From Astrothelium macrocarpum (Eukaryota > Ascomycota > Dothideomycetes > Trypetheliales > Trypetheliaceae): a stretch of DNA of 64,000 bases. Shown here piece by piece: positions 25,267 to 36,618 of this stretch; position 1 is the stretch's first letter, and the number at the start of each line of letters is the position of its first letter. The stretch lies in the NCBI GenBank assembly GCA_021030915.1, contig JAGEMR010000069.1, forward strand, positions 62,001-126,000. The letters are read 5' to 3'. A program made the translations under genes and the position numbers. The notes beneath the pieces are model-generated. The model saw only the letters and a list, made by a program, of their open reading frames with translations. It searched no databases and was not told the origin of the DNA.

Positions 25267-26637
25267 TCACGGCGCCGGCTGCTGTATCTTCGTCCCATTC
25301 CCCGGCAGCTTCACCCGAAACAGTACATACGGCTTAACCCTGCGATCCACACCACCCTGATACGCAGCGCCCCTCCACAGCTGATTCTCCGTGAAATACA
25401 AATACCCATCAGCACCCACACTCATCGTATCGGTCCACGAAAACCGCGGATCCCGCACAAACGTACTCAGCACCCCGCTCGCCGGCGTGTAGATGCTCAC
25501 CGAGTTATCCTCGATATTCCCCAAGTACACATTGTCATTGCTGTCCGTCTCCATCCCGTCCGTCAGGCCTTTGCCCGTGAGTTCGACCTGGGCGGCGCGC
25601 GCGCGGATCTCGCTCGTCGCGCTCGTGTCTCTCAATCGCGCGGTCGGCACGGCGTACAGCGTGCGTCCGCCCGTCGTGCTGAAGTACAGCACGCTCCCGT
25701 CGGCGCTGATGGCGATGCCGTCGGCGCCGAAGTCGACGTTGCTGATGAAGGCCCCGGGGATGCTGCCGTTGCTGTACACGGGCTCGCCCCAGATCGTGGG
25801 CACGAAGCCTGTGGTGGCGCGTACGGCGGGGACGTCGACTAGGTGTCGCCATGCGGTGCCGGCGCCGAGGTCGACGGTGACGATGGCGTTGGTGCCTTCG
25901 GGGGAGGAGTCGGTGATGTAGGCGACGCCCTGGCCGGAGGGGGTGAGGGAGGGGGTTAGATCGAAGCGGATGTCGTTGAGGTACTGGAGGCAAGGTTAAT
26001 TTGGGTTTGGAGGAGAGGGGAAGGGAGGGGGACTTACAGAGGTAGATGGCGCGGCTTCCGGTGAGAAGATGATGTTGGTGAAGATGCTGTTGTTATTGAG
26101 GTTTACCCCCAGGAGTTTCGGTCCCCCGAATGATGCTGGCACCATCGTGCCGTTTGGCGTGGCAGCGCGGCCTGTGTCCAAAATCCATAGGCGGTCTGCA
26201 GGGTCAACGACCACGGATTGGACGCCGATGAGATAATTTTGGTAGTTTGCCCCCGTAGGCGGTGTAGTGGTGTAGTTGATTCGTCCCCCTGGCGGAGAAT
26301 TGATCTCGGCATTAGGATAGGGCGTCTCGGTGGTGTTGGAGGTCAGCTCGGCGACAGTGTAGGCTTGGTCGGTGGGATCGAGGGCCGGTGGGTAATTGGA
26401 GAACTTGCGGCCAGAGGCAGAGACAGCGATGCCTAGATTTGGATTGGTAAGAGGAAGGAGGCTTGTGGGAGAAAGGAGATTGCCAGGTTTACCTGTGGGC
26501 CATTCATCGTAATACAGATGAACGATTTCTACTGGAGGTCCAGCAACGCCTGGATCAGATAGTATGTTTTGAGCTTGGGAGACAGACAGACTCGCAAGCC
26601 CAAGGGCTGCGGTCGTCAGAACTTGGAAAGTGAACAT
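25267..26637 (-). CDS. Secreted major royal jelly protein/yellow-family protein
   Basis: Beta-propeller protein of the MRJP/yellow family; fungal members are secreted and mostly uncharacterised. Exons 26637-26493, 26432-26038, 25983-25267, 418 residues. The start at 26637 gives a signal peptide MFTFQVLTTAALGLASLSVS with cleavage near AQAQN-like residues. Family segments: YDEWPTGIAVSASGRKFSNYP (rebuilt across intron 1), LIGVQSVVVDPADRLWILDTG, YLNDIRFD, AYITDSS, FGADGIAISADGSVLYFS and GLTDGMETDSNDNVYLGN, close to full length. Several Asn-X-Ser/Thr sites fit secretion. No neighbour suggests a pathway. Confidence 0.85.
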
Positions 26638-27353
26638 GCCGGAGAGATTAGACAATAGGGAAAGGAAGTGTTATTTCAGATCCAAGGTATAGAAGTATGT
26701 TGACATACTAATAAACAATTACTTAACTTCCATCTACTACATGGTGACGACAGGTTCCTGATCAGCATGTCTAGTGTGTGGGGAAATTGGCTTGACCCCA
26801 GTTTTGAATGCCGATACAAGGGGAGGCAGATGGTCCGTCGAAGCTATTTCTATGGTTGCTACGATGTGATCGAGATGGATCAATGACGTTATTTGGGATG
26901 AATTAACCTGGCACTTGTCCCACTTGTCGGCATTTACGCATTAGCACTTACAAAGTACAGACGGATGTTTACCGATTGTATTACACCTGTCGGGTGAGAT
27001 TGAGGTGGTATTTCTGTTGTTGTCTAAGGAGGTATAGGTGGTGAAAATGGTTTCGTTCAAGCATGTCTCATCGTCCAAAGTTGCGTCTAAAGCAACGAGC
27101 ATTTAGTAGTCATTTACTGCATTATGAAATGCACCAATCACATTCACAAAAAATCAAAATTTGGACTTCAAGCTACAAATGAAATTCATTCTGTCCATGT
27201 TAATCAGTTATTCTACATACCCCGAGGTGTTGTCCAAGAACGCCAGTCTCATAACAAAAGACCCGTAACAGAAACCCCCCCCATAACAACCATACCAATA
27301 CCCAAGTCCAACCCCCAGCCTCCTCTCCACCTCCATCCTCGCACCAACCCCCC
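26638..27353. other. Intergenic region upstream of the MRJP-family gene
   Basis: About 0.7 kb with no gene-like frame; AT-leaning sequence. It is the promoter side of the MRJP-family gene and the 3' flank of the next minus-strand gene. Confidence 0.5.
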
Positions 27354-28717
27354 TTACTCCTCCCCCTTCTTCCCCTCCTCCACACACGCAACATCCACAT
27401 ACTCCGGCGGCGCCTCACCCCCCTCCTTCTCCACATACTCCGGCAACGTCTCCGCCTCACTCTCCAAACTCGCCCTCCCCTCCTCCTCCTGCACATCGCC
27501 CCCCACCAACACCAGATACCCGGCGCCCCTGCGCCGCTCACCACCGCGCACGCGCGCCACGGCCCACGCCACGCACTGGCCGACGGCCATGCCGACGATG
27601 CTCGCCGCCATGCCCGCCACCACGCCCACCAGCACGGGGATCAGCACGCCGACGAAGGCGCGCACGAAGGCGCGCACGAACCGGTGCAGCCGGTGGTGGC
27701 GGTGGTGGTGGTGCGCGTGGCCGTGGTGCGCGTAGTGGTGTCCGAAGCGGGAGGATGGCGGGAGGCCGTGGATGTGCGAGGGGAGGTGCACGACGCCGGC
27801 AGCGTCGGCTTGCGGGTTGTTGTTGTTATTGTTGTTGGTGCCGCTGGTGGTGGCTTCGTTGTCGGCGCCCTTGAGCTGGGCGTTTGGTGCGGGTTTGCCG
27901 TGGCAGCCGCCTTTGGGGCGGAAGCGGAGGCCCGCGAGCTTGTGGGCGAAGACGGAGCGCCATTTGCAGAGGAAGGCGGGGAGAGCGGCGCAGTCTTTGG
28001 CGGTGGGTGGGGAGAGGGTGGGGTTGCCCGGGTTGTGGTGGGGGGTGAGAGTGTCGGAGGGTGAGTTGGGGGACGGGTGGAGAGTGATTTTGTGGAGGGA
28101 CAGAGGTGGATATCGTGAAATAGATGAAAGCTCAATGAGATCGATGTGGATTTCGTCGACGGAGATGGGGGATTGGTCGAGGGCATAGAGGTTGATGGTT
28201 ACCGTGGTGGTTTTCTGACCGAAAGGGTCGCTGCTGAAAGAGGATTGGATGCCATAGCTGGTGGCGGTGCGGGTATTTGTAAGGTTGATGAGGGAAGAGG
28301 CGTGGTCTTTGAGGGCATCGTAGGAGGTGTTGGCATCGATGAGGGGAATGCGGAGGACGTTGAAATTGAGTGTTGTGGGATAGATTTGGGCGTCGTTGAG
28401 GTAAAGAGCATCGCCGGATGTTGTGAAATTTAGTAGCTGGGTATCAAGTTAGCATATCATTCATGTAGACGCTTAGATGTGCGTTCTCATACCATAGCAT
28501 CATCACCCGAACCGTCCTCTTTTTCAGAGTCTTCCAGAACGCATGAAGCACAGTCAAGCTTGAGAATGGTAGGTTGGGACATGGTTTGAGGCATCACTCC
28601 CGCAAGAGCCATTGCTTTAACTTCGGCATCTTGATCAATCTCAACGCTAGTCGAAGGTATCAATAAGGCGGATGTAGCCAAAGCAAAGCCAGCACTCAAA
28701 GCCAAGGATCGAAGCAT
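27354..28717 (-). CDS. DUF7728-type single-pass membrane protein with His-rich segment
   Basis: Two exons, 28717-28493 and 28436-27354, 435 residues. Signal peptide MLRSLALSAGFALATSALL, then the short Cys-containing segment KLDCASCVLEDSE and an N-terminal extracellular or lumenal domain with many Asn-X-Ser/Thr sites, which I assign to DUF7728 by resemblance. Residues of about 285-310 are His-rich (HHYAHHGHAHHHHRHH), followed by a Val/Ala/Gly-rich membrane helix (about 320-345), a basic stop-transfer segment RVRGGERRRG, and an acidic cytosolic tail with two LPEYVEK/PPEYVDV motifs. These PEY-like repeats could be PPxY-type WW-domain ligands (inference). Topology suggests a type I membrane protein. 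Confidence 0.7.
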
Positions 28718-29460
28718 GATGGCAGAGCAGGCAGGCTTGCCGCGAGAAACAATGGCTGATGAGAAGGAAAACCAAGTTCTAGGGAAGCGTGGATTGCTCG
28801 AGATCAAAGATGGGATGGATGGAAGGAGTCGAGTTAAGGGGTCGACGAAGTAAAAGGGAACGACGTTTCACGATTGTTGGCTGTATGAAGTGGAGGAGGA
28901 GGCGAAGCAAGCGCCGGCGAGGCGTCATGCAGTTTGCATCGGCTGCAAACACGCCTCAAACCAGGCCAACAAAGCCGGGCATGCCGCCACGTAATCGTCT
29001 CATGATTCGCCCTCAATCTCCTTCCGGCGGCCTTGCATTATTCTACACATCCAATCACGGCACAATGGATGCACGCTTCTTTGCACTTGTGAAATTGGGG
29101 TTGAAACCTTTGCTATGTCATCAAGGAAGCTATCGACAAAGAATCAAACCGTCATAACATTTGGTCGTCAATGAAAGCCGTGGAGAAAAGCCAAAAAAGG
29201 AAACCAGGACGCCCGTTCCAACCGAACTCATGCCCCTCGCTCCAAGGCCCGCTGCTATCAGTCGAAAATGGTCATCGCTGTGCCAATCCCGGCTATGCTG
29301 CACCAGTGCTATCATTGCATCATTTGCCTCGTCGCTGTGTGTGATGGTGTCGTTGCTGTCGTAAAGAAATCAACTCATCAACCTCTTCCAATCTCATGCC
29401 TGCCCACAGTCACCCATACTCTAATTGCCCTTCAATGCTTTTACCATACGAGCCATGACT
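28718..29460. other. Intergenic region between two minus-strand genes
   Basis: Promoter side of the DUF7728 gene and 3' flank of the DUF8035 gene. Only shadow-like frames. Confidence 0.5.
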
Positions 29461-31857
29461 TCAGTAGCGGTATCGATGACGTCGGGGACCAGTTTCTTCG
29501 TAGATTTCTCGTTCATAAATTACGTCTTCGTACCTGGGATCGCGTTTAGGCCGTTGCTCCACCTCCCATCGATCACTTTCTTTAATCTCCTCTCGCTCCC
29601 ACTGAATATCGCGGATCCTGTCCCGTCGCTGCCCGCGAATGTGCTCTGAAAGCTCAACCAAGCGAAGCACGTCATCCTGTCCCGCTATTAGTATTTGTCC
29701 ATCACAGACTTCGTGCATATCATACGTATTTCAGGTACTCCATGATATAGAAGAAAGGTTCCGTTTCTTCATAATCGTATCCCAATTCCTCGATTGCTTC
29801 TTTAATCACCAAATCTTTGGTGATTTCTGTCCACATGTCTCTGGGTGGTGCTGGCTTGTACACTTCCTCCCGTCTAACCAACTCGGTGCCAACTCTCGGA
29901 GATTCCCTCTCACGAATATCAATCCGGGTCTCGCGGACTTCCTCTCTAGGTTTCTCAGGCTCTGATGGTGGCGGCAGGCTCTTCTTACTACTCTCGTATT
30001 CGCCATCGAATTCTTGTTCGCCTGTCATGAACTTGCCTCGGCGCACCCCATTGTAGCGCTGCCACGTGATTTCCTGACTACCACCTCCAATACCATCCAT
30101 TTGTACCCGTCTAGTACCAGGTGGCACATCAACGATCCCCCAGTCTTTGGTGGCACCATTCCAAGCTTCGCCCATGTAAGCGCGTTCCGCAACTTTGCGA
30201 TTATAGTAATCCGCTTCGAGGGCGACATCGTCACGCTCTTCTCTGACAACACGTCGTTCTGAGCGTTCTGTGCGTGCAGGACTAACCGAGCGAGGACGGT
30301 GCGTATCAAGGGATTCGGATCGAGCATGAGACTGCGCTTCACGCTGACGATTATCGATGATGATATCCTCATCGTAGTATTTGCCGTCACGAGTACCCCT
30401 AGATTGAAAAGATTAGTCTTACTGTGGATCATCTTGCTAATTTCCTATGTCAACGTACCGTCTACGAATTTCAATCTCGAGGTCATCCTCTCTCCTTTCC
30501 TCTTTCCTTGGTTCCGGCGCAGGAGGTGGAGGTGGAGGTGGGGTAGGGCTCCTAGCACGTTCGACGCCTGTATTTAGGATCAGCACAAAGATAGGTGGAA
30601 CCTCCCGTGATTAATATCATAGAACATACCGTGATCGATGTGTCGGTGATGTGTAATGATTTCTCGAATAATCTCTTGCTTAATTGGTGGCTGAATGATG
30701 GGTTCCGGTGAGAACGCTGGGGGAGGTGGTGGAGGGGATGGAGAAGGAGAGGGTGAAGGTGTCCTTTGGCGACGTTGTCGGATAATGATTTGCTCTCTCT
30801 CCTCTACAGGTGGAGGAGGTGCTGGAGGAGGGGGAGCTGGTGGAGACCTTGTACGCTGTCGAATCACAATCTGTTCTCTTTCCACCTCTTTTGGTGGTGG
30901 TGGAGGCTCTGGCCGTCGACGGTAGATAATCTCTTCTCTTTCTCTACCGATGAGCTGAGGAGGCGGTGGTATGCTGCGTTCTCGCGGAGGGGAACCACGG
31001 TCTCGAGGTCGAAATACAATCTCTTCTTTTTCTACCTTTTCTTTGACTCTGCTCTGAGCGTCTGAGCCATCACGGCGCGTAATGTCAATATCGATTTCCC
31101 TCTCTCTTGCACCAACAGAGCGAGCACGTGATCGAGGTGGTGATGATCTGACGGGTCCATCTCGTCGGAAGATGATTTCCTCCTTTTCGACTTCAGTCTC
31201 CCTCGGGCGAGGTATTCTCTCTACTTCACCTCGTCGGAAAACAATGTCCTCCCTTTCGACTTCCTTTACCGATCGTGGAGGACTTGCTCTCCTGGACCTT
31301 ACATCTTCATCCCTACGTTCGCGAATATTGATGTCAATCTCGCGATCCCGGTCATGGTAACGTTTTGGCATCCACTCTTCCCTTGGTGCTCGACTCTTGG
31401 TCTCGATGATTTCTTCCTCTCGCACCTCTGTTCTCCGGCTGGGAGCGACACTACGCACCTCACTCCTCAAGTCTTCGCCGCGACGTGATCGTGTGTCATC
31501 GCGTTCTCGCTCGGTGATTTTGATTTCCTCTCGCTCCACCTCTGACCTCTCTCGTGGACGCTGACGACTGCGGTCCCGTTCTACAAATTCTTCCCTCACC
31601 ACCAAGGGACCAGCGGTAGAACGAGCATAGTCTTCACGTAAAAAGTCGGGGACGTTGCGAGTTCGCTCACGCTCTCGTATTTCCGTAGTTGCATATTCGG
31701 TGCGAGGTGGCGGAGGTGCCCGACTGCGTCGATCAATGTCAATATCGATGTCGAGGTCGTGTGGAGCAATACTGCGTGGACGAGATGGTGGTTCGCGGTA
31801 ATAATCACGTTCAACCTCTTCGTAGCGGTCAGCTACCGGGTAAGCTCGTCGAGACAT
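29461..31857 (-). CDS. DUF8035 protein, Arg/Glu-rich, repeat-bearing
   Basis: Exons 31857-30630, 30567-30459, 30398-29726, 29676-29461; 741 residues. The N-terminal two thirds is low-complexity, alternating Arg/Glu/Asp and Pro runs, and contains about nine copies of a short motif of the form VEREEIxFRR (for example EVEREDIVFRRGE, KVEKEEIVFRPRD, EVEREQIVIRQRT) separated by Pro-rich spacers. The C-terminal domain is globular and conserved in filamentous fungi as DUF8035: GEAWNGATKDWGIVDVPPGT, GSQEITWQRYNGVRRGKF, DMWTEITKDLVIKEAIEELGY, ETEPFFYIMEYLKYDDVLRL. Its role is unknown. Arg/Glu/Ser-Pro composition resembles nuclear RNA-associated proteins, but no RNA-binding domain is visible. Confidence 0.8.
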
Positions 31858-33155
31858 TTTGGCTCAAGGCAAATTGACACGCGATGGAGTTGCGAGTTCA
31901 GAAGCACTGTCGCCAAAGGACAATTCGAACTTGATGTTGTTTAAAGTGGATCAAGTTGGGCGTGAGCGAGAGAGTGTAGGACGAGAGCAGAATTTGACGA
32001 ACCCCACGGGCAGGTGGGGTTGTCGGGCGACAGAACAAAGTCTAGATTGAGGACGGCGGGGTTACTTTTGATAGAAGAAGTTGCCAGTTGACTTTTGTGG
32101 CCTGAGCGTGTGGATGAGGTGGCAGGAGGCGCTATAGCTGAAGCTGGTAGTATCAGAAAACTGTTGGAAGAGTCTGAAGCGTTGCAAGTTGGCAGTAGAG
32201 AGCGTGATCCGGTGACGTTCAGGACCGGCCCGCTTCTCACAGTCGACGAACGTGACCGCGATAAGGCAATGTCTTGACGATAATCGCAAGCCTTGGAGAG
32301 CGTTCTTCTGTGCAAGAGAGGCACACGAGGCGAGAAGAGACCAGATCAACAAAGCTGATTATTGTCGGCGAAAAATCAAGGCCGGGCGTGGGTCTGTGAC
32401 AATTAGGCTTGTGGACACTGGTCAAGTCGGGCGTGGCCTTGCGAGCAAAGAAGGGAGGCTGGACTGACGCAATGCCACCGCAATCAGAGGACGGAGTACC
32501 AGGGGCATCCAAGCATTCACTACCCAATCCAGTCCAGCTTTCGGCATCACCTTTCAGAAAAGCACACTCGAGGCTCGTCCCGGCCAGGCCACTGACCTTG
32601 ATCTGCTAGCTTTCCCGCCATCCTCATCTCCTTGTGCGAGCTTCCCTATCCGCTCGCGCTGCCTTCTCTCCATCACCGTTTCCCCCGGATACACGCATCA
32701 CATCACATACGCAGGCCAAACTTCTGCACAGCTGGCCAAAGAAAATTAATCTTTGGACGCCATTTACGAAGGCATCCACTTGCATGAAGCCCAATCCCAC
32801 CAAATGCCGTCATCATGACTATTTGGTCTTTTCTCTATGGCCAGCATCAGCGGTGAACTTGTCTGCGCGATGACGTGCTTTGTCCAATCTCGGTGCTACA
32901 ACTGTCAAGCTTGCCATGAACCAAGCTAAGTTCCATCGGATTTAATTCCAGCTACTTGACATCTTCCCCATAATTTTTATCCAAAACAGACGCCGTCGCT
33001 GTATGAAAGAAATCGTGATCGTGATCATCGAGCGCCCGAGCTGATCTCCCGTCCCAAACCATATGCTAACCCAAATAATGCACCGTTTATGTCCAACCCC
33101 ATGTCCGAATCCGTGCCCAATCACGGCCTGTGCACCTATATACAAAATGTCCGCC
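31858..33155. other. Intergenic region between DUF8035 and polymerase eta genes
   Basis: 1.3 kb. The first part is the promoter and leader side of the DUF8035 gene. No frame here has domains, and the frames on both strands are short. Nothing else identified. Confidence 0.45.
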
Positions 33156-35267
33156 CTACCCAAATGCAAGTTTCCTTTGCCCTTTCTCTGCTGCCTTGGT
33201 TGCACCTCCTGGCGGGCGGCCTCGCGATCTCTTCATTGGTAACTGCTGCGTTTTACGACTTGAACCACTTGAATGCACCGTGTTACTGATTGAACTACTG
33301 TTGCCTTCTTCTGCCTGGAGATCCGCTGCAAAATGCCAATCGTCATGTTCGCCCTTTTCAGAGGCTGGAAGCGATATATTACACCGTGGACAGAGATATG
33401 CGGAGATGGAGTTTCTCGAGCTGTTTCCCGGATCTGATTGAAACTTTTCTCGCTGCGGTTGAGCTGATGGAGGTGTGGAATCGTCAAAATAGAGATTATC
33501 AGATTCATCCTTCTCGTTTGGTCTATTTTCGTGCATTTCATGATCAACGTCATTCTCATAACAGTCGTCAGTGCCTTTAATGTCGGGCTCGTCCTTGCTT
33601 TCTTCAAAAATTTTGTCGTCAACATCATTCTCACAGAAGCCGTCAGTGACTCTATCTTCCAGCTCGTCCTTGCTATCGTCGTGTGTAGGGAAGAATCTCC
33701 CAATCCCACTGTCAAGTTTCCTCCTCTTGCCTGGTGGGGGCGTGATGTCTCTGCCGACATTTTGCTCTGGAGAATCGCGTGCACCGTACAACATGCTCTT
33801 GGCTTCCTCTCCTCTCACAAGAAAACTGCCTATGCCACGGTTGCCAGTAACGCCATCTTCAAAGCCCCCAACGCTCAATGACAGATTCGCGCAAGGCCAA
33901 GCTCGACCATCAACAACAACTTGCACCATAAGGTTCTTGGCGAGATCAAACAAGATGTCCTCGCTGACCATTTTTCCTTGTGGAATTGGTGCCTGCTTTG
34001 ATCGCATCTGTCCTCCTTGGCGATGGTGTAGATTGACAACTTTCGGCTTTCGCTTATTCTCGAGTACACCCTCCTCGACAAGGCGAGAGAAAATGTCTGC
34101 AACGAAAATGCGTAGCCATCGGACAGCTTGCTCCATAGTATTGATATTGGGCCGGAAGCTTTTGGCCGACAACATGCTCTTTATCTGTGTTCGGGGATTG
34201 ACCTCACTTGCGTCTTCACCCCGGGCTACACCATAAAGCCATGTTCCTGTGTCGTCTCCAAGTTTCCTTTTTAATTGTTCAACTGGGACTTCTAATAAAT
34301 CTTTGACAGTGTCAGTGTCGAAAGCCGAGACAACCTCGTCTCCCAATTTACCCCCGAGGTTGCGTATCTTTGTGAATTTGAAACCTGATAGAAATTGTTG
34401 CACGGCTCTGTTGCGTACAACAGTTTGTTGGTTTGGCTTTTTGTGGCCCGAGCCTAATTTTGCTAGCATCTTGTTTCGCGCAACGCCAGCAGAGCATGTG
34501 TATTTGAGTTTATCTCGAATCGTAGCACGCACATGCCTCACAATTTCAGACCCGATGAGCATTGCAATGTCATCCCAATCAGGATCTTCTTCCTCAGATC
34601 GTCCATCATCGAGATCGACCAGAGCATCGGTATCCCAATTTAGAGCAGTTGTCGGTGGTCGCGGCAAATTCTCTGTAGGATCATCATATGGTGCTGGTCT
34701 CCCAAGTTCTGGATATCTCTCCAGCATGACTGAATGTATTTGTGCCGATAAATCCAAAAAAACCTCGTCAATGCTGGCCTTTTCCACTCGCTGCATTGGA
34801 GTGGCTGGAAGGCTATCTTTGATTACGCCCAATATCTTTCGCGACTCTCTTCGATATGGATCCAGGGATACTTTTTGCGTTGCCATGTCTCTAAATGCAT
34901 CCTCGCGATATGCCCACCTTTCCTCTCCCTCTTTCCACGTCGCAACATGCTGCAGTATGATTTCAGGGCATTGCTTCTTGGCTTCCGTCGTAGTAACATG
35001 TCTGTTCAATCCGAATTTCCGTGCTGGATAATTGATAGCAATGAGTCCTTGCCATTGCTGCACCGCCAACGGCTGATCCTCAGCGACACCCAGTCGCACC
35101 ATCTCACATTGCGCATAGAATGCATCGAGGTCAATGTGCGCGATTACCCGAAGAGGATTTGTAGGCGAGAATTGAGATAGCTGGTGGAGTTGGCGAAAAG
35201 TAAACTTGGACTTGCGTCGGCGGGAGGGCGTTGCAGGCGAGGACTGGTAATGCTGGGAAGATGACAT
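33156..35267 (-). CDS. rad30: DNA polymerase eta (translesion, Rad30)
   Basis: Y-family polymerase that bypasses UV-induced cyclobutane dimers. Single exon, 703 residues from the ATG at 35267; the open frame continues upstream without another ATG. Palm motifs: HIDLDAFYAQCE with metal-binding Asp46, and SIDEVFLD with Asp167/Glu168. Also present: YPARKFGLNRH in the fingers, CSAGVARNKMLAKLGSG, and a little-finger domain to about residue 500. A C-terminal UBZ-type zinc finger lies near 624-651 (CPRC...HDDWH; Cys626, Cys629, His641, His645). The C-terminus ends QRKLAFG, a Q-x-x-L-x-F sequence resembling a weak PCNA-interaction motif. The linker at about 545-615 is acidic with two related copies of a segment containing ENDVD. 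Confidence 0.95.
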   Translation of the reverse strand: MSSSQHYQSSPATPSRRRKSKFTFRQLHQLSQFSPTNPLRVIAHIDLDAFYAQCEMVRLGVAEDQPLAVQQWQGLIAINYPARKFGLNRHVTTTEAKKQCPEIILQHVATWKEGEERWAYREDAFRDMATQKVSLDPYRRESRKILGVIKDSLPATPMQRVEKASIDEVFLDLSAQIHSVMLERYPELGRPAPYDDPTENLPRPPTTALNWDTDALVDLDDGRSEEEDPDWDDIAMLIGSEIVRHVRATIRDKLKYTCSAGVARNKMLAKLGSGHKKPNQQTVVRNRAVQQFLSGFKFTKIRNLGGKLGDEVVSAFDTDTVKDLLEVPVEQLKRKLGDDTGTWLYGVARGEDASEVNPRTQIKSMLSAKSFRPNINTMEQAVRWLRIFVADIFSRLVEEGVLENKRKPKVVNLHHRQGGQMRSKQAPIPQGKMVSEDILFDLAKNLMVQVVVDGRAWPCANLSLSVGGFEDGVTGNRGIGSFLVRGEEAKSMLYGARDSPEQNVGRDITPPPGKRRKLDSGIGRFFPTHDDSKDELEDRVTDGFCENDVDDKIFEESKDEPDIKGTDDCYENDVDHEMHENRPNEKDESDNLYFDDSTPPSAQPQREKFQSDPGNSSRNSISAYLCPRCNISLPASEKGEHDDWHFAADLQAEEGNSSSISNTVHSSGSSRKTQQLPMKRSRGRPPGGATKAAEKGQRKLAFG

Positions 35268-36618
35268 TTCCGCGACATTGTAAGAATGGTAGAGATGCAC
35301 GGGGTTCTTTGAGATTTTATTTGCTCGTGATAATGAGTTGAACAAAACGCGACTGACGCGCTCGGGTTGGACGCACGGTCATGTGATGACGTAAATGTAC
35401 TTTCGACAATCAAGCCAGGTCGAAACGTGCTGCGGCGAGTATTTATCATAAAAGCAAAGTGTTAGAACAGCTTGAAAATAGTATCAGATAACTATGTATT
35501 TCATCCGATTTTAGATGTGCAGCTGTAATTCCCGAGAATAGTCTACAAACCATTCTATTGGCCTTAGATCTACTATTAGATCAAGATAACCAGAAGCATT
35601 GCTTCGTCTCTCCGGCCGGCAGAGGCTAAAATTGCTGTGAAAGGCCAGCTGCAGCTGGCGTCTCACAACAAGGGGTGCGTTAAAAAAAGCTAGCCCCAAA
35701 AAACGTTTAGCGCGTATTTTTGGCTTTAGTCTCGTCTTCTTCACATCGCGCGCAAAGAGTCTTACGATTCTGCTGCTTAGTGCGTACATTCATCGTGTCT
35801 GTACTTTAATCTCGTATACCTACCGTAAATCATCCGAAAAGAGAATCTTCACGCGTTAAGTAGAGGCAATATTTCGTTTCAATCCCCACAGAAAGGGGCT
35901 CCAAGAAAAGGATCCCTACAGTAGGGTACGCGGTGCTTGGTGGCCTGCTTATTTCGCTGCACTGGAGAGCTTCTTTCTGCTATAGCTCTTCCGTCTTTTT
36001 GGCCCTTTCCACCATCAAGTTGGCTCTATGGACAAGACCGGACGATCGACCAGGGTCGACAACAAATGTGTCTGTTTAGAATCTCTCAGAAATTTAACAA
36101 TCTTGATCTGTAAGTTATCATGCTGCTGACAGCGAATGGTCCCGGAGTACTAGTTGGCACAAGTCATAACTGAAAGTGCTGTGGCTGTGAGCTTTAGCTA
36201 TTTTTCGCTCAATTTTACAGGATGCGGAGCCTTGACTTTGATTATCACACTCATTGTTTCTCCCCATCGACATACAACATGTTGGATTTCATCAAAATCT
36301 TGATACCATCCCTTTAAAAGGCATTTCCAAGACCTATGAATACCTTCTACCGAGAATTTGATGGATCATGAAGTGCACTCTTCTTTGACTGCAAGCTCTG
36401 TTATGACTCTAGTTACTATGATTGTCAGAGTTGAGGTCTCAGAGGTAATCTCAATACGGCAGCTGATCGGCTCGCTTGCTAAGTAAACTCTAGGCCGACA
36501 GACGTCGTTTTCTCATCTCGAACCTTCAAATCACCAGCAGTATAATTGTGATTGCCTAAAATCGAACACAACGGCTTTCTAATGTCTAATCATTAAGATA
36601 TTGCTTTGTCGAGTGACT
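35268..36618. other. Intergenic region at the start of the accessory part
   Basis: 1.35 kb. A 92-codon minus-strand frame at 35511-35789 is open but has no domain and no homologue I recognise. The block about 35560-35720 (AGATCTACTATTAGATCAAG, then CCAGCTGCAGCTGG) has the look of a degraded dispersed repeat, but I could not identify its ends. Confidence 0.35.

Noticed and set aside
25493..25993. Overlapping frames in the MRJP-family gene
   Set aside because: Pro/Arg- or Ala/Val-rich shadows of the real exon.
35511..35789. 92-codon minus-strand frame
   Set aside because: No recognisable family and sits in repeat-like sequence.
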